DNA of 64,000 nt, from the NCBI RefSeq assembly GCF_018760785.1, contig NZ_JAHHZO010000011.1, positions 1 to 64,000 on the forward strand, given 5' to 3'. The stretch is from Rhizobium sp. CSW-27. Lineage in GTDB: Bacteria; Pseudomonadota; Alphaproteobacteria; Rhizobiales; Rhizobiaceae. A program made the translations under genes and the position numbers. Positions 1 through 9,730 of the stretch are shown one piece after another. The notes below the pieces were generated by a model. The model was not told where the DNA came from, ran no database searches, and saw only the letters and a list, made by a program, of their open reading frames with translations. Position 1 is the first letter of the stretch, and each line of letters starts with the position of its first letter.

Positions 1-172
1 CGAGGATCACGTCATCCGAGATGATCTTCTGCGCCAGCGCCGCATCCGAATTCACCAGGGCCCGAACGGCGTTGCCGCACATCTCCTCGGCAAGGCCGCC
101 CATCTCGGAAATCCGGCGGTTCAGGTATTTCAGGTCTTCGTCGAAGGCCGACAGAATATGGGTGGAGGGCAT
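1..172 (-). CDS. phoU: PhoU phosphate-signalling regulator (5' part only)
   Basis: Only the first 57 codons lie in the window; the gene runs off the left edge. The product begins MPSTHILSAFDEDLKYL and continues with RRISEMGGLAEEMCGNAVRAL, the typical first helix of PhoU. PhoU is a cytoplasmic helical protein that links the Pst transporter to the PhoR kinase and keeps PhoR inhibitory when phosphate is plentiful. The ATG at 172 has GAGGA about 8 bases upstream. It follows pstB by 53 bp on the same strand, the usual last-but-one place in rhizobial pst operons; phoB would be expected beyond the edge. Confidence 0.9.
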   Translation of the reverse strand, partial: MPSTHILSAFDEDLKYLNRRISEMGGLAEEMCGNAVRALVNSDAALAQKIISDDVIL

Positions 173-225
173 GGTGTTTCATCCTCGGATAAAGGGTTGT
201 CAGCAGAAGGCAGAACGGCCCGGCA

Positions 226-1041
<816 letters not shown>

Positions 1042-1052
1042 GGTCAGACCTC

Positions 1053-2408
1053 CTACCAGCGGCGCTCATAGCGTCGGCGCAAGATGATTGCGGACAAGTT
1101 CATCAGGATGAGGAACACCAGCAGAACGATGATGGCGCCGGACGCACGCTCGATGAAGGCCGGGTCGCCACGCTGCGTCCAGTTGTAGACCTGGACCGGC
1201 AGGGCGGACGCCGGATCAAAGAAGCCTTCCGGCGGACCGGCGGGATAATCGCGCACGAAGGCGACCATGCCGATCAGAAGCAGCGGCGCGGTTTCGCCGA
1301 GCGCACGCGCAAGGCCGATGATCGTGCCGGTCAGGATGCCCGGCATGGCCAGCGGCAACACGTGGTGGAAGATCGCCTGCATCTTGGAGGCACCGACGCC
1401 GAGTGCCGCATCGCGGATCGACGGCGGAACCGATTTCAGCGCGGCGCGCGTTGCGATTATGATCGTCGGCAACGTCATCAGCGTCAGCACCAGACCGCCC
1501 ACCACCGGAGCCGATTGCGGCAGGCCGGCAAAGTTGATGAAGGCGGCAAGGCCGAGGATGCCGAACACGACGGAGGGAACGGCCGCCAGATTGGCGATGT
1601 TGACCTCGATCAGGTCCGTCAGGCGGTTCTGCGGCGCGAATTCCTCCAGATAGATGGAGGAGGCAACGCCGAGCGGCAGCGACAGCACCAGCACGATGAT
1701 CATCATGTAGGCGGAGCCGAGGATCGCCACACCGAGGCCGGAGGCTTCCGGACGGGTGTCCGAGGCATCGGGCGCGGTGAAGAAGCCCCAGTTGAAATGC
1801 GTGCCGAGAATGCCGGCCGCCTTCAGCTTGTCTGCGAGCTGCAGCTGTGCCGGCGAGATGTTGCGGTCAAGCTCGGCGCTTTCCATCGTCACGCGGCCCT
1901 TGTAGTAGCCGTCGATGCGACCGGACGCCAGGAGATCGAAGTTCACCTTGGTGCCGATCGCCTGCGGATGGGCCAGCACGTAGCGGCGCAGGTCCGCCGG
2001 CGCTTCCTTGGAGATCAGCTCGGCGGCAGCCTTGACGCTGACACCATCGCCGGAAACGCCCTTGGCCGCCATGGCATCGGCCAGCGCCTTCTCGATAAGC
2101 GGTGCATAGCTGAAGGTGGTGATCTTGGCGAGTTCCGCCGGATCGCGCGTGCCGGCCTTGTCGAGCCGCGCAGGGTCAAGGAAGATATCCAGCGAGATAT
2201 AGGTCTGCCGGAAGGATGACAGGCCGTTCGACAGGATCGACCCGAGCAGGAAGACCAGCGCGAAGACGCCGATCAGCACGGCCAGGAAGCCGATCATGCG
2301 GAAACGGGCTTCCGATGCGTTGCGGCGGCGGGTGCGCTCATCGAGCTGGAGAAGGGACTTGGTCCGGGGCATGGCGACAGATGCGCCTGAAACGGTCATG
2401 TCGGTCAT
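1053..2408 (-). CDS. pstA: Phosphate ABC transporter permease PstA
   Basis: This is one of the two inner-membrane permease subunits that form the phosphate channel. It has 451 residues, longer than E. coli PstA, because of an N-terminal extension with one membrane segment (around residues 35-60) and a periplasmic domain of the DUF3333 type seen in alphaproteobacterial PstA. The C-terminal half carries the binding-protein-dependent permease fold with an EAA-type loop ([20 protein letters not shown]) that contacts PstB. Its ATG overlaps the pstC stop in an ATGA, which indicates translational coupling. Confidence 0.95.
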   Translation of the reverse strand: MTDMTVSGASVAMPRTKSLLQLDERTRRRNASEARFRMIGFLAVLIGVFALVFLLGSILSNGLSSFRQTYISLDIFLDPARLDKAGTRDPAELAKITTFSYAPLIEKALADAMAAKGVSGDGVSVKAAAELISKEAPADLRRYVLAHPQAIGTKVNFDLLASGRIDGYYKGRVTMESAELDRNISPAQLQLADKLKAAGILGTHFNWGFFTAPDASDTRPEASGLGVAILGSAYMMIIVLVLSLPLGVASSIYLEEFAPQNRLTDLIEVNIANLAAVPSVVFGILGLAAFINFAGLPQSAPVVGGLVLTLMTLPTIIIATRAALKSVPPSIRDAALGVGASKMQAIFHHVLPLAMPGILTGTIIGLARALGETAPLLLIGMVAFVRDYPAGPPEGFFDPASALPVQVYNWTQRGDPAFIERASGAIIVLLVFLILMNLSAIILRRRYERRW

Positions 2409-3865
2409 TCGTACTGCTCCCGATATTTGCGCACGATGTAGAGGGCGAGCACGTTCAGCCCGAGCGTGAAGGTGAAGAGGGTCAGGCCGAGCGCAAAGGC
2501 GACCAGGGTTTCCGGGCTGGAGAACTCGGAGTCACCGGTCAGCTGGCTGACGATCTTGACGGTCACGGTCGTCATGGCCTCGAACGGGTTGAGCGACAGC
2601 TTGGCGGCGGCACCGGCCCCCAGCACCACGATCATGGTTTCGCCGATCGCGCGGCTGGCCGCCAGCAGGACGGCGCCGACGATGCCCGGCAGGGCAGCCG
2701 GCATTACCACCTTCTTGATGGTTTCCGACCGCGTTGCACCAAGGCCGTAGGAGCCATCGCGCAGGGCCTGCGGCACGGCATTGATGATATCGTCCGACAG
2801 CGAGCTGACGAAGGGAATGATCATGATCCCCATCACGAGACCCGCCGTCAGCACGGAGGAGGACGAGGAGCCGAGACCGAGCGGGGCCGCGAAATAATCA
2901 CGCAGGAACGGGCCGATGGTGACCAGCGCAAAGAGGCCGTAGACGATGGTGGGAATGCCCGCCAGCATCTCGATCGCCGGCTTGGCGAAGCTGCGCATCG
3001 AACGGCCGGCATATTCCGACAGGTAGATGGCGATCATCAGGCCGATCGGGACCGCGACCAGCAGCGCGATGAAGGACACATACAGCGTTCCCCACAGCAG
3101 CGGCAGGATGCCGAGTTCGGAGCCACCGCGGAACTGCGGGTTCCAGACGGTAGAGAAGAAGAATTCCGACGCCGGATAGAGCTTGAAGAAGGTAATGGTT
3201 TCGAACACCAGCGAGAAGACGATGCCGATGGTGGTCAGGATGGCGATCAGCGAGGAGGCGATCAGCAACGATTTGACGAAGGTTTCGCTGATGTTGCGCG
3301 CCCGCATCTGCGGATCGATGCGCCGATAGGCAAGGAAACCCAGCAGCAGGGACAGGCCGAACACGGCAAAGGTCATCGCAAGCGCGCCGGTCTTGGCGCT
3401 CTGGCGATAGCTGCGGGCTGCCTCGAAGACCACCGGCGGCACTTCACCGGCAAGCGCAATGCCGACTTCGGCCAGGCGGGCGCGAACGTTCTGGGTATCG
3501 GCGGCAATGCTGTCCAGCGCCTCCTCACCCAGACCGCCACGCACCAGGACGGAATCGAGGCCATCGGCAATGCGGCGCACGTCCGACATGACCAGGCTGC
3601 GGGCGGCCGGCTCGGATGCAAGGCTTTCAGGAATCATGCCGCTGATGCGGTTTTCGACGACGACCGGCTGCACCAGCAGCCACACAATCATCAGGAGAAA
3701 GGCAGGAACGGCCGCAAAAAGCGCAACGGTCTGGCCATAATAGCCGGACAGGGAGTGCAGCTTCATTCCGCTTCCCGCCGAAAGCGCCAGGGCCTGTCGC
3801 TTGCCGGCAATATAACCGGCGGCCGCAAACGCCAACACAACAAGAATAATGATGCCAACATTCAT
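2405..3865 (-). CDS. pstC: Phosphate ABC transporter permease PstC
   Basis: This is the second permease subunit of PstSCAB. It has a long N-terminal region with membrane segments and a soluble domain, matching the N-terminal PstC extension common in alphaproteobacteria, followed by a six-helix permease domain. The EAA loop is visible as DGSYGLGATRSETIKKVVMP. I start it at the ATG at 3865 (MNVGIIILVVLAF, 486 residues), which has AAGGA about ten bases upstream; an in-frame TTG six codons further upstream (3883) is less likely because that AAGGA would fall inside the gene. It overlaps pstA by 4 bp and follows pstS by about 70 bp. Confidence 0.94.
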   Translation of the reverse strand: MNVGIIILVVLAFAAAGYIAGKRQALALSAGSGMKLHSLSGYYGQTVALFAAVPAFLLMIVWLLVQPVVVENRISGMIPESLASEPAARSLVMSDVRRIADGLDSVLVRGGLGEEALDSIAADTQNVRARLAEVGIALAGEVPPVVFEAARSYRQSAKTGALAMTFAVFGLSLLLGFLAYRRIDPQMRARNISETFVKSLLIASSLIAILTTIGIVFSLVFETITFFKLYPASEFFFSTVWNPQFRGGSELGILPLLWGTLYVSFIALLVAVPIGLMIAIYLSEYAGRSMRSFAKPAIEMLAGIPTIVYGLFALVTIGPFLRDYFAAPLGLGSSSSSVLTAGLVMGIMIIPFVSSLSDDIINAVPQALRDGSYGLGATRSETIKKVVMPAALPGIVGAVLLAASRAIGETMIVVLGAGAAAKLSLNPFEAMTTVTVKIVSQLTGDSEFSSPETLVAFALGLTLFTFTLGLNVLALYIVRKYREQYE

Positions 3866-3936
3866 CTTGGCCGCATCCTTCAAACACGGGGAAATCCGGC
3901 GGCGCGATCATCGCGCCGCCGGGCGGTCATTTTGGA

Positions 3937-4977
3937 TTACTTCAGCGGAGCCATCGGCTTGCGGGCCTTGACGGCTTCCTGGGTCTTCTTCAGTTCCGGA
4001 TCGGAAACCAGACCGTAGGCAGCCAGCGGACCATTCGGGCCGGCCATTTCATCCGACACGAAGAACTCGACATATTCCTGCATGCCCGGGATGACGTCGA
4101 GGTGGGCGTTCTTCACGTAGAAGTACAGCGGACGCGAGACCGGGTACTTGCCGGCAGCAATGGTTTCCACGGACGGCTCGATGCCGGCCATCGTGGCAAC
4201 CTGCAGCTTGTCGGTGTTGTTCTGGTAGAAGGACAGACCGAAGACGCCGATGCCGTTCTTGTTAGCGTCGACGCGAGCCAGCGTCTCGGTGTAGTCGCCG
4301 TCGATGTCAACGGCAACGCCGTCGGTGCGGATTGCACCGCAAGCCTTGGAGGCAGCAGACTTGTCGTTGTTGTTGGCAGCCAGCAGCGCATCGTAGGTGC
4401 CGTCTTCCTTGCAGCCGTCGATGATGACCTTCTCATCAAAGACTTCGCGGGTGCCGTGCTTGGTGCCCGGGATGAAGGCGAGGATCGGCTGGTTCGGCAG
4501 GTCGGCGCGAACGTCCTTCCAGGTCTTGTTCGGGTTATCGACCAGCTTGCCATCCTTCAGGATCTTGGCAGCCAGCGCCTTGTGCCAGTCAGCCTGGGTG
4601 AAGGCGAACTTCGGGCCCTTGATGTCGGAGGCAAACACGATGCCGTCGTAGCCGATGCGGACTTCCTGGATCTCGGTCACGCCATTCTTGGCGCAGAGTT
4701 CGATGTCGGCCTTGGAGATACGCGACGAGGAGTTGGCGATGTCGATGGTGTTTTCGCCCACGCCTTCGCAGAGCTTCTTGCGGCCGGCGCCCGAGCCGCC
4801 CGATTCAACGACCGGGGTCGGATGCTTGGTGTTTTCACCGAAAGCCTCGGCAACGATCGAAGCATAGGGAAGAACGGTCGAGGAACCGGCAATCTGGATC
4901 TGGTCGCGCGCAGCAGCAGCGCCGGAAAACGCGACAGAGGCCACGAGGGCAGCCGCGGAAAGTTTCAGGATGTTCAT
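3937..4977 (-). CDS. pstS: Periplasmic phosphate-binding protein PstS
   Basis: This is the substrate-binding protein that captures phosphate in the periplasm and delivers it to PstC/PstA. Its 346 residues begin with a signal peptide (hydrophobic AALVASVAFSGAAAA, likely cleaved before RDQIQIAG). The mature protein starts IAGSSTVLPYAS, with the phosphate-contacting serine-rich segment of PstS, and has ESGGSGAGRKKLCEGVG further on. The ATG at 4977 has GGGAG eight bases upstream. It is the first pst gene downstream of the PHO box at 5081-5109, so it should be strongly induced in phosphate starvation. Confidence 0.96.
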   Translation of the reverse strand: MNILKLSAAALVASVAFSGAAAARDQIQIAGSSTVLPYASIVAEAFGENTKHPTPVVESGGSGAGRKKLCEGVGENTIDIANSSSRISKADIELCAKNGVTEIQEVRIGYDGIVFASDIKGPKFAFTQADWHKALAAKILKDGKLVDNPNKTWKDVRADLPNQPILAFIPGTKHGTREVFDEKVIIDGCKEDGTYDALLAANNNDKSAASKACGAIRTDGVAVDIDGDYTETLARVDANKNGIGVFGLSFYQNNTDKLQVATMAGIEPSVETIAAGKYPVSRPLYFYVKNAHLDVIPGMQEYVEFFVSDEMAGPNGPLAAYGLVSDPELKKTQEAVKARKPMAPLK

Positions 4978-5080
4978 TGTGATCTCCCGTCATGGGCTTG
5001 TGTGATGTCAGTCTCAACCGGCGCTCGCTCTCGCCGATGAGTAGGCAACCATGTCTTAGCCGCCCCAACGCCACCCTTTT

Positions 5081-5109
5081 ATGTCAGTTCGATGAAACAT
5101 TTGTGACAG
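5081..5109 (-). promoter_or_regulatory. PHO box (three 7-bp repeats, 11-bp period) upstream of pstS
   Basis: Read on the minus strand this is CTGTCAC-AAAT-GTTTCAT-CGAA-CTGACAT, three 7-base repeats spaced by 4 bases. The first two match the PhoB consensus CTGTCAT-N4-CTGTCAT with few mismatches. It lies about 104 bp upstream of the pstS ATG, between phoR and pstS, and fits PhoB dimers binding in tandem. The repeats are seen directly; PhoB binding is inferred. Confidence 0.85.
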
Positions 5110-5170
5110 ATCATCCCACTGATTTCAAAAGAAAAATCATGACGGTGAAAATTTCGGCCGCCTCTCTTTG

Positions 5171-6424
5171 TCAGAAACGGACCGTAAAGTCGGTGCCCTT
5201 GCCCAGCTCGGACGTGATGATCAGCCGTGCACGATGGCGCGTCAGGATGTGCTTGACGATTGCAAGCCCCAGTCCGGTGCCCTTCTTGGAGCGGCTGTCG
5301 GCCACGCTGACGCGGTAGAAGCGCTCGGTCAGGCGCGGCACATGCTCGGCCGGAATGCCGGGGCCGCGATCGACCACGCTGAGTTCCACCGGCTGCGAGG
5401 GTTCGTTGCGCAGGTAGACATCGACGAACTTGCCTTCCTGGCCATACTTGCAGGCGTTTTCAATGAGGTTCTCGATCACCTGCACCAGTTCGTCGCGATC
5501 GCCCGTGACCTCCACCCGGCCCTCCGGCAGATGCATGCGGATCTCGATGCCGAGTTCCTGGGCAAGCGGCAGCAGGCTGTCGCGCACATGGCCGATCAGC
5601 GGCACCAGATCGACCCGCTGGCTGGGGGCGATATGCGCCTTCAGTTCCAGCCTCGACAGCGACAAAAGGTCATCCACCAGCCGGCTCATGCGGTTCGCCT
5701 GGTCCAGCATGATGCCGAGGAAGCGCTCATGCGCACCGGGATCGCCCTTGGCAGGCCCCTGCAGCGTCTCGATGAAGCCGCGCAGGGAGGCGAGCGGCGT
5801 GCGCAGCTCGTGGCTGGCATTGGCAACGAAATCAGACCGCATGCGGTCGATGCGGCGCAACTCCGAAATGTCGCGGAAGGACAGCGCGTAATAGGGCGCC
5901 TCCGCCTGCCCCTCGGCCTCCGCCATGATCGGCGCAATGCGCAGCAGGAAGACACGTTCGGAGGGATGCCGCTCGGAATATTCGATCTGGTTCGGCTGGC
6001 CGGTCGCGATCGTCTCGCGCACCATGTCGAGAATGCCGGGCGCGCGCAGGCGCACCGACAGGTGGGAATCGGTGGCGATCTCCCCGAAGGCCCGCTGTGC
6101 CGCATCGTTCTGGAACTGCACGTTGACATCGGCGCCCAGCACCATGACCGGCATGTCGAGCGCGGCATAGGCCCGACAGACATCGCCGAGCGGATCGGGA
6201 GGCGGCAACGGGGCCGGCGGCGTGTCCGGCTCTGGCGGCTCGATGATCGGCAGCGATGGCGACAGAAGCAGGGACAGCAGGATCAGCACCCAACCGGCCG
6301 CAACGAACAGCGGACTGATTTCCGCGCCCAGCGCCAGCGCCGCCAGCAGGCTTGCCGACGCAACCACAAGCCAGCCCCGACGCAATTGCTCGCCGCGCCC
6401 TGCCCTTACCTTCGCCAACGCCAT
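5171..6424 (-). CDS. phoR: Phosphate-regulon sensor histidine kinase PhoR
   Basis: This inner-membrane kinase senses phosphate status through Pst/PhoU and phosphorylates PhoB. In the 417-residue form the order is: two N-terminal hydrophobic stretches (about 18-55), a proline-rich linker, a PAS domain (about 85-185), the HisKA motif ANASHELRTPLAS with the phosphorylated His near 205, an N-box ENLIENACKYG, a G1 box DRGPGIP and a G2 box GTGLGLAIVK. I chose the ATG at 6424 because it has GAGAGG upstream and leaves room for the divergent ppk2; the reading frame stays open further but would collide with ppk2. It precedes pstS and may also feed it by readthrough. Confidence 0.94.
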   Translation of the reverse strand: MALAKVRAGRGEQLRRGWLVVASASLLAALALGAEISPLFVAAGWVLILLSLLLSPSLPIIEPPEPDTPPAPLPPPDPLGDVCRAYAALDMPVMVLGADVNVQFQNDAAQRAFGEIATDSHLSVRLRAPGILDMVRETIATGQPNQIEYSERHPSERVFLLRIAPIMAEAEGQAEAPYYALSFRDISELRRIDRMRSDFVANASHELRTPLASLRGFIETLQGPAKGDPGAHERFLGIMLDQANRMSRLVDDLLSLSRLELKAHIAPSQRVDLVPLIGHVRDSLLPLAQELGIEIRMHLPEGRVEVTGDRDELVQVIENLIENACKYGQEGKFVDVYLRNEPSQPVELSVVDRGPGIPAEHVPRLTERFYRVSVADSRSKKGTGLGLAIVKHILTRHRARLIITSELGKGTDFTVRF

Positions 6425-6629
6425 ACCTGCCTCTCTGACCCCACCGGATGCGGTGAGTGCACCAACTTGACCGGCGGTGATAGCCGGTTCGCATGACAGA
6501 TATACATCGGCTGGAGAATGCAACCGGCAAAATCCGTCTTTCAACGCATCCGTGACCGGCATTGCCTCGCCTTGCGCTGGAACAAGAACAGCGTGCGGAA
6601 ACTTGATAGGCAGAGATTTTCGACGCAGC

Positions 6630-7541
6630 ATGACAGACGGAAACGGACGGAAACAGCCAATGACCGACACGACAGGACAGCGGATTGTCACACTCGAAAT
6701 CGGTGGCGAGCGGCGGAGCTTCGACATCGACGATCCGCATCTGCCGGACTGGATTTCCGACAGGGCCCTGTCATCCGACGGCTATCCCTATGATCGCAAG
6801 CTGGACAACGACCGTTACGAGACGGAGCTTCGTCAGCTGCAGATCGAACTGGTGAAGGTGCAGTCCTGGATGCAGAAAAGCGGCGAGCGCGTCATCGCCC
6901 TCTTCGAGGGTCGCGATGCCGCCGGCAAGGGTGGTTCGATCTTTGCCGTGCGCGCCTATCTCAATCCCCGCTCGGCACGGGTGGTGGCCCTGCCCAAGCC
7001 GACGGAGACCGAGGCGGGCCAGTGGTATTTCCAGCGCTATGTGCAGCACTTCCCCACCCGCGGCGAAATCGTGCTGTTCGATCGCTCCTGGTACAACCGC
7101 GCCGTGGTGGAGCCGGTCATGGGCTTCTGCACGCCGAAGCAGCACCGCCATTTCCTGAACGCTGCCCCCGTCTTCGAGAAACTGATCGTCGAGGACGGCA
7201 TCCACTTCTTCAAGTTCTGGCTGAACATCGGCCGCGAGATGCAGTTGAAGCGCTTCCACGACCGGAGGCACGATCCGCTGAAGATCTGGAAGCTCTCGCC
7301 GATGGATATCGCCTCGCTCGACCGCTGGGAGGATTATGGCGAAAAGCGCGACCTGATGCTGAAGGAAACGCACACGCCGCACGCGCCCTGGACCGTGGTG
7401 CGTGCCAATGACAAACGGCGGGCGCGGCTGAACATCATCCGCCACCTGCTGCAGAGCCTGGACTACGAGGGCAAGGATGCGGCGTCGATCGGCGAGATCG
7501 ACCGGCGTATCCTTGATTTCGGCCCGAAGGCCTTCCGCTGA
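6630..7541 (+). CDS. ppk2: Polyphosphate kinase 2 (PPK2 family)
   Basis: PPK2 transfers phosphate between polyphosphate and nucleoside diphosphates, mostly making GTP or ATP from polyphosphate. The 303-residue product has the Walker A-like loop [11 protein letters not shown], the Walker B-like segment [19 protein letters not shown] and the lid region [19 protein letters not shown], in the order found in single-domain class I PPK2. An ATG ten codons downstream (6660) is an alternative start; neither has a strong Shine-Dalgarno sequence. It is divergent from phoR with about 205 bp between them, so polyphosphate metabolism sits beside the phosphate regulon. Confidence 0.9.
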   Translation: MTDGNGRKQPMTDTTGQRIVTLEIGGERRSFDIDDPHLPDWISDRALSSDGYPYDRKLDNDRYETELRQLQIELVKVQSWMQKSGERVIALFEGRDAAGKGGSIFAVRAYLNPRSARVVALPKPTETEAGQWYFQRYVQHFPTRGEIVLFDRSWYNRAVVEPVMGFCTPKQHRHFLNAAPVFEKLIVEDGIHFFKFWLNIGREMQLKRFHDRRHDPLKIWKLSPMDIASLDRWEDYGEKRDLMLKETHTPHAPWTVVRANDKRRARLNIIRHLLQSLDYEGKDAASIGEIDRRILDFGPKAFR

Positions 7542-7571
7542 GCGGCCGGAACATGACGGCAGCAGGCGCCA

Positions 7572-8828
7572 TCACTGCCCGGGCAGCACGCGCAGCGAAT
7601 AGACGAGGACGCCTGATCCGCCGTTCAGGATATCGCTGTTGAGATAGATGCGTCCGGGCAGGTTCGGCACGAGATTGCCGGCGAAGGATACGCGGAACAG
7701 CGTGTCGGAGCGCTCCTGCGTGGCCATGACCCGGTGGCGCGAGCAATCACCAAGGCCGGGGAAATCGCAGCGGACTGCCAGTTGTACCGACATGTCGCCC
7801 GCCGATTGCAGGGTCAGCGCAATAGTTGAAGTCTTGCCGGCCAGGTCGCGCAGGATGGCGGCCGGCACCTCTATTGCCACCTCGCCATTGGCATTCGGCA
7901 CTGCCGAAGTGATCTTCAGCGCGGGTCCGTCGGCCATGGCGACCGTCTCTGCGGTGGCGGCGGAGCCCGGCGTCACGACCGGCTTGCGATCCGGCCCGAA
8001 CACTTCCAGCCAGTCGGCGGAGAAGCCGCGCTGCGGATCGAAATGCGCGGGGGCGCCGGCAAAATCCTCTTCCTCCACCCGGGCCGGCGGATTGGGCACG
8101 CTGGTATCGCGCTGCTCGGGCGTCAGAAGCAGGCCGGAGGTGACCACCCACCAGCCACCCATGCCGATGAAGACGAGGAAGGTGAACCAGACGAACAGGC
8201 GCGACAGGATGCCACGGCGGCGGCGACGGCGCTTCTCGCCGGGAATGGCAGGCGCCGCCTCCTGGCGTGCCGCAGCCCTGGCGGCGGCCTTGGCCTTGCG
8301 GCCACGCGGCGGCCTGGCTGCCTGCACCTTGCCCCGCGAATCGGCGGCAAGCCGGTCCGCGCCGCGCTCGGCGCGCATGCCACCCAGATCGCCGATGCTG
8401 CCGGGGCTGCCGGCATCGGCCGGATCAGGACGCGGATCCTTCGAGGGCGGGGAAACCGACCCAACCTCAAGGCTCGCCTCCGGCGGCAAGGCCGATGACG
8501 GCACCGCCTCGCGCCTTGCCGGCGCAACCGCAGGCGCCGGCTCGCTCCTCGTCCGGCGCTCTCCGGGATCGGGCGACACCACGACGGGCGTGACCGCCTC
8601 CGGCGTTTCGGCCTCGGGCCGCGCGCGCTCCTCGGCCTCGATCTCGCCGATCTTCGCCTCAAGCCGCCGGCGTTCGGCGGCAATCACCTCGGGATCGCTG
8701 ATCTCCTGCTTGCGCAGGCCCGCCTCCAGCGCCTGCCGGGCCGACTGGTAGATGCGGGCGCGGATATCGGCGTCGCCGCGGTCGCTCCGCGCCAGCGCAT
8801 TCCTGATTGCCGTTTCCAAACCGCTCAC
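7572..8828 (-). CDS. Conserved single-pass membrane protein of unknown function
   Basis: I do not recognise a named function. The 418-residue product starts at a GTG (8828, MSGLETAIRNALARSD) with AAGGG upstream; the frame is open further but without a ribosome site. It has a helical N-terminal region (residues 1-70, likely coiled coil, rich in Arg and Glu), a long Pro/Ala/Arg-rich low-complexity linker, a basic RRRRR cluster followed by one membrane helix (LFVWFTFLVFIGMGGWWVV, around residue 240), and a C-terminal soluble domain of about 170 residues that looks beta-rich and probably faces the periplasm. It converges on ppk2 with 30 bp between them. Confidence 0.75.
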   Translation of the reverse strand: MSGLETAIRNALARSDRGDADIRARIYQSARQALEAGLRKQEISDPEVIAAERRRLEAKIGEIEAEERARPEAETPEAVTPVVVSPDPGERRTRSEPAPAVAPARREAVPSSALPPEASLEVGSVSPPSKDPRPDPADAGSPGSIGDLGGMRAERGADRLAADSRGKVQAARPPRGRKAKAAARAAARQEAAPAIPGEKRRRRRRGILSRLFVWFTFLVFIGMGGWWVVTSGLLLTPEQRDTSVPNPPARVEEEDFAGAPAHFDPQRGFSADWLEVFGPDRKPVVTPGSAATAETVAMADGPALKITSAVPNANGEVAIEVPAAILRDLAGKTSTIALTLQSAGDMSVQLAVRCDFPGLGDCSRHRVMATQERSDTLFRVSFAGNLVPNLPGRIYLNSDILNGGSGVLVYSLRVLPGQ

Positions 8829-9057
8829 TGCCTGCCCTTTGCTTCCATGCGAACCCGTATCGATCTTCGGTAAACGCTCGCCCGACGATCCGCAAGCACC
8901 ACCGCAAAGCCCCTGCTTGTAAGGGCATAGAAGGCAGGCTGATGGCAATTCTTGCCGCGCGATGGAAAAGAAGCGAAAATCCACACTTGAAATCTCTCCG
9001 CTTTGCCTGTATCAGCCGCCCCACACCGCCCGTCCACCTCTGGACAGAGGCGCGGGG

Positions 9058-9133
9058 GCCGCTTTAGCTCAGTCGGTAGAGCACATCATTCGTAATGATG
9101 GGGTCACGTGTTCGAGTCACGTAAGCGGCACCA
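9058..9133 (+). tRNA. tRNA-Thr (anticodon CGT)
   Basis: A complete cloverleaf is visible. The acceptor stem GCCGCTT (9058-9064) pairs with AAGCGGC (9123-9129), the anticodon stem CATCA/TGATG encloses the loop TTCGTAA with anticodon CGT at 9091-9093, and the T-loop TTCGAGT is present. The terminal CCA (9131-9133) is encoded. Confidence 0.97.
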
Positions 9134-9730
9134 TAAAATTCAAGCACTTAGCAAGAAGTTGAAAAATACGGTTTCGAGCTGGAAAGCGGCTTTCGGAAAG
9201 AGCGGGACGCTGACTTTGGCGAATCGAAGTGGCGCGGCTACGGCCTGGCGGAAACGATCGAACTGACGCGCGGGAAAGCGCCCCTGTCGGGCTTTGCCGC
9301 AACGAAGGCGAACCCGAAGCTCGCCTGGCGATGATCAGCGAGCCTACTGCATCTGGAGAACACCGCTGAAGGACGCGAAACATCCGTCAGGGCGGGCTGG
9401 CAAGGCACGTCCGATCCATCGGGAGAGGCGCGACCGACCTATGCCATTCCGGTTGTCCACCCGTGTCATTCGCAGGCGCAAGGGCAGCGGGCTGCGCATC
9501 CGGGTTCCGAGCGGATCGGAACCCGGCCATGGCGACAGGTGATGGCGGCGCGTTCCATCCGCACCAGCGCCGTCCTTCGGGCATTCCGCTTTTCCGTTCT
9601 GCCCGGCCATCACCTGCACGTGGCATGCAGCGGGCAGAGCGGTCGCCACGGGCAACTGGCCGCGATCATTGCCGCTCGGGCTCAAGGATCGTGGCACAGA
9701 AGCGAGGTCGGTTGCCGGCGCGGCAACCGG
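9134..9730. other. Gene-poor stretch between tRNA-Thr and the TonB receptor
   Basis: About 600 bp with only short open frames that lack ribosome sites and show no recognisable domain. It holds one strong hairpin at 9500-9526 and several looser inverted repeats. Sitting directly 3' of a tRNA gene, it could be the decayed remnant of an insertion, but no integrase fragment or direct repeat of the tRNA 3' end was seen. Confidence 0.5.
9500..9526. repeat. Strong 11-bp-arm hairpin in the gap after tRNA-Thr
   Basis: CCGGGTTCCGA (9500-9510), loop GCGGA, then TCGGAACCCGG (9516-9526). The arms are perfectly complementary, but no T-run follows on either strand. It therefore looks more like a REP-type palindrome or a mRNA 3' end structure than a classical terminator. 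Confidence 0.6.

Noticed and set aside
6425..6727. 101-residue N-terminal extension of PhoR
   Set aside because: It has no ribosome site and would overlap the divergent ppk2 start. The ATG at 6424 begins a normal PhoR with membrane helices near the N-terminus.
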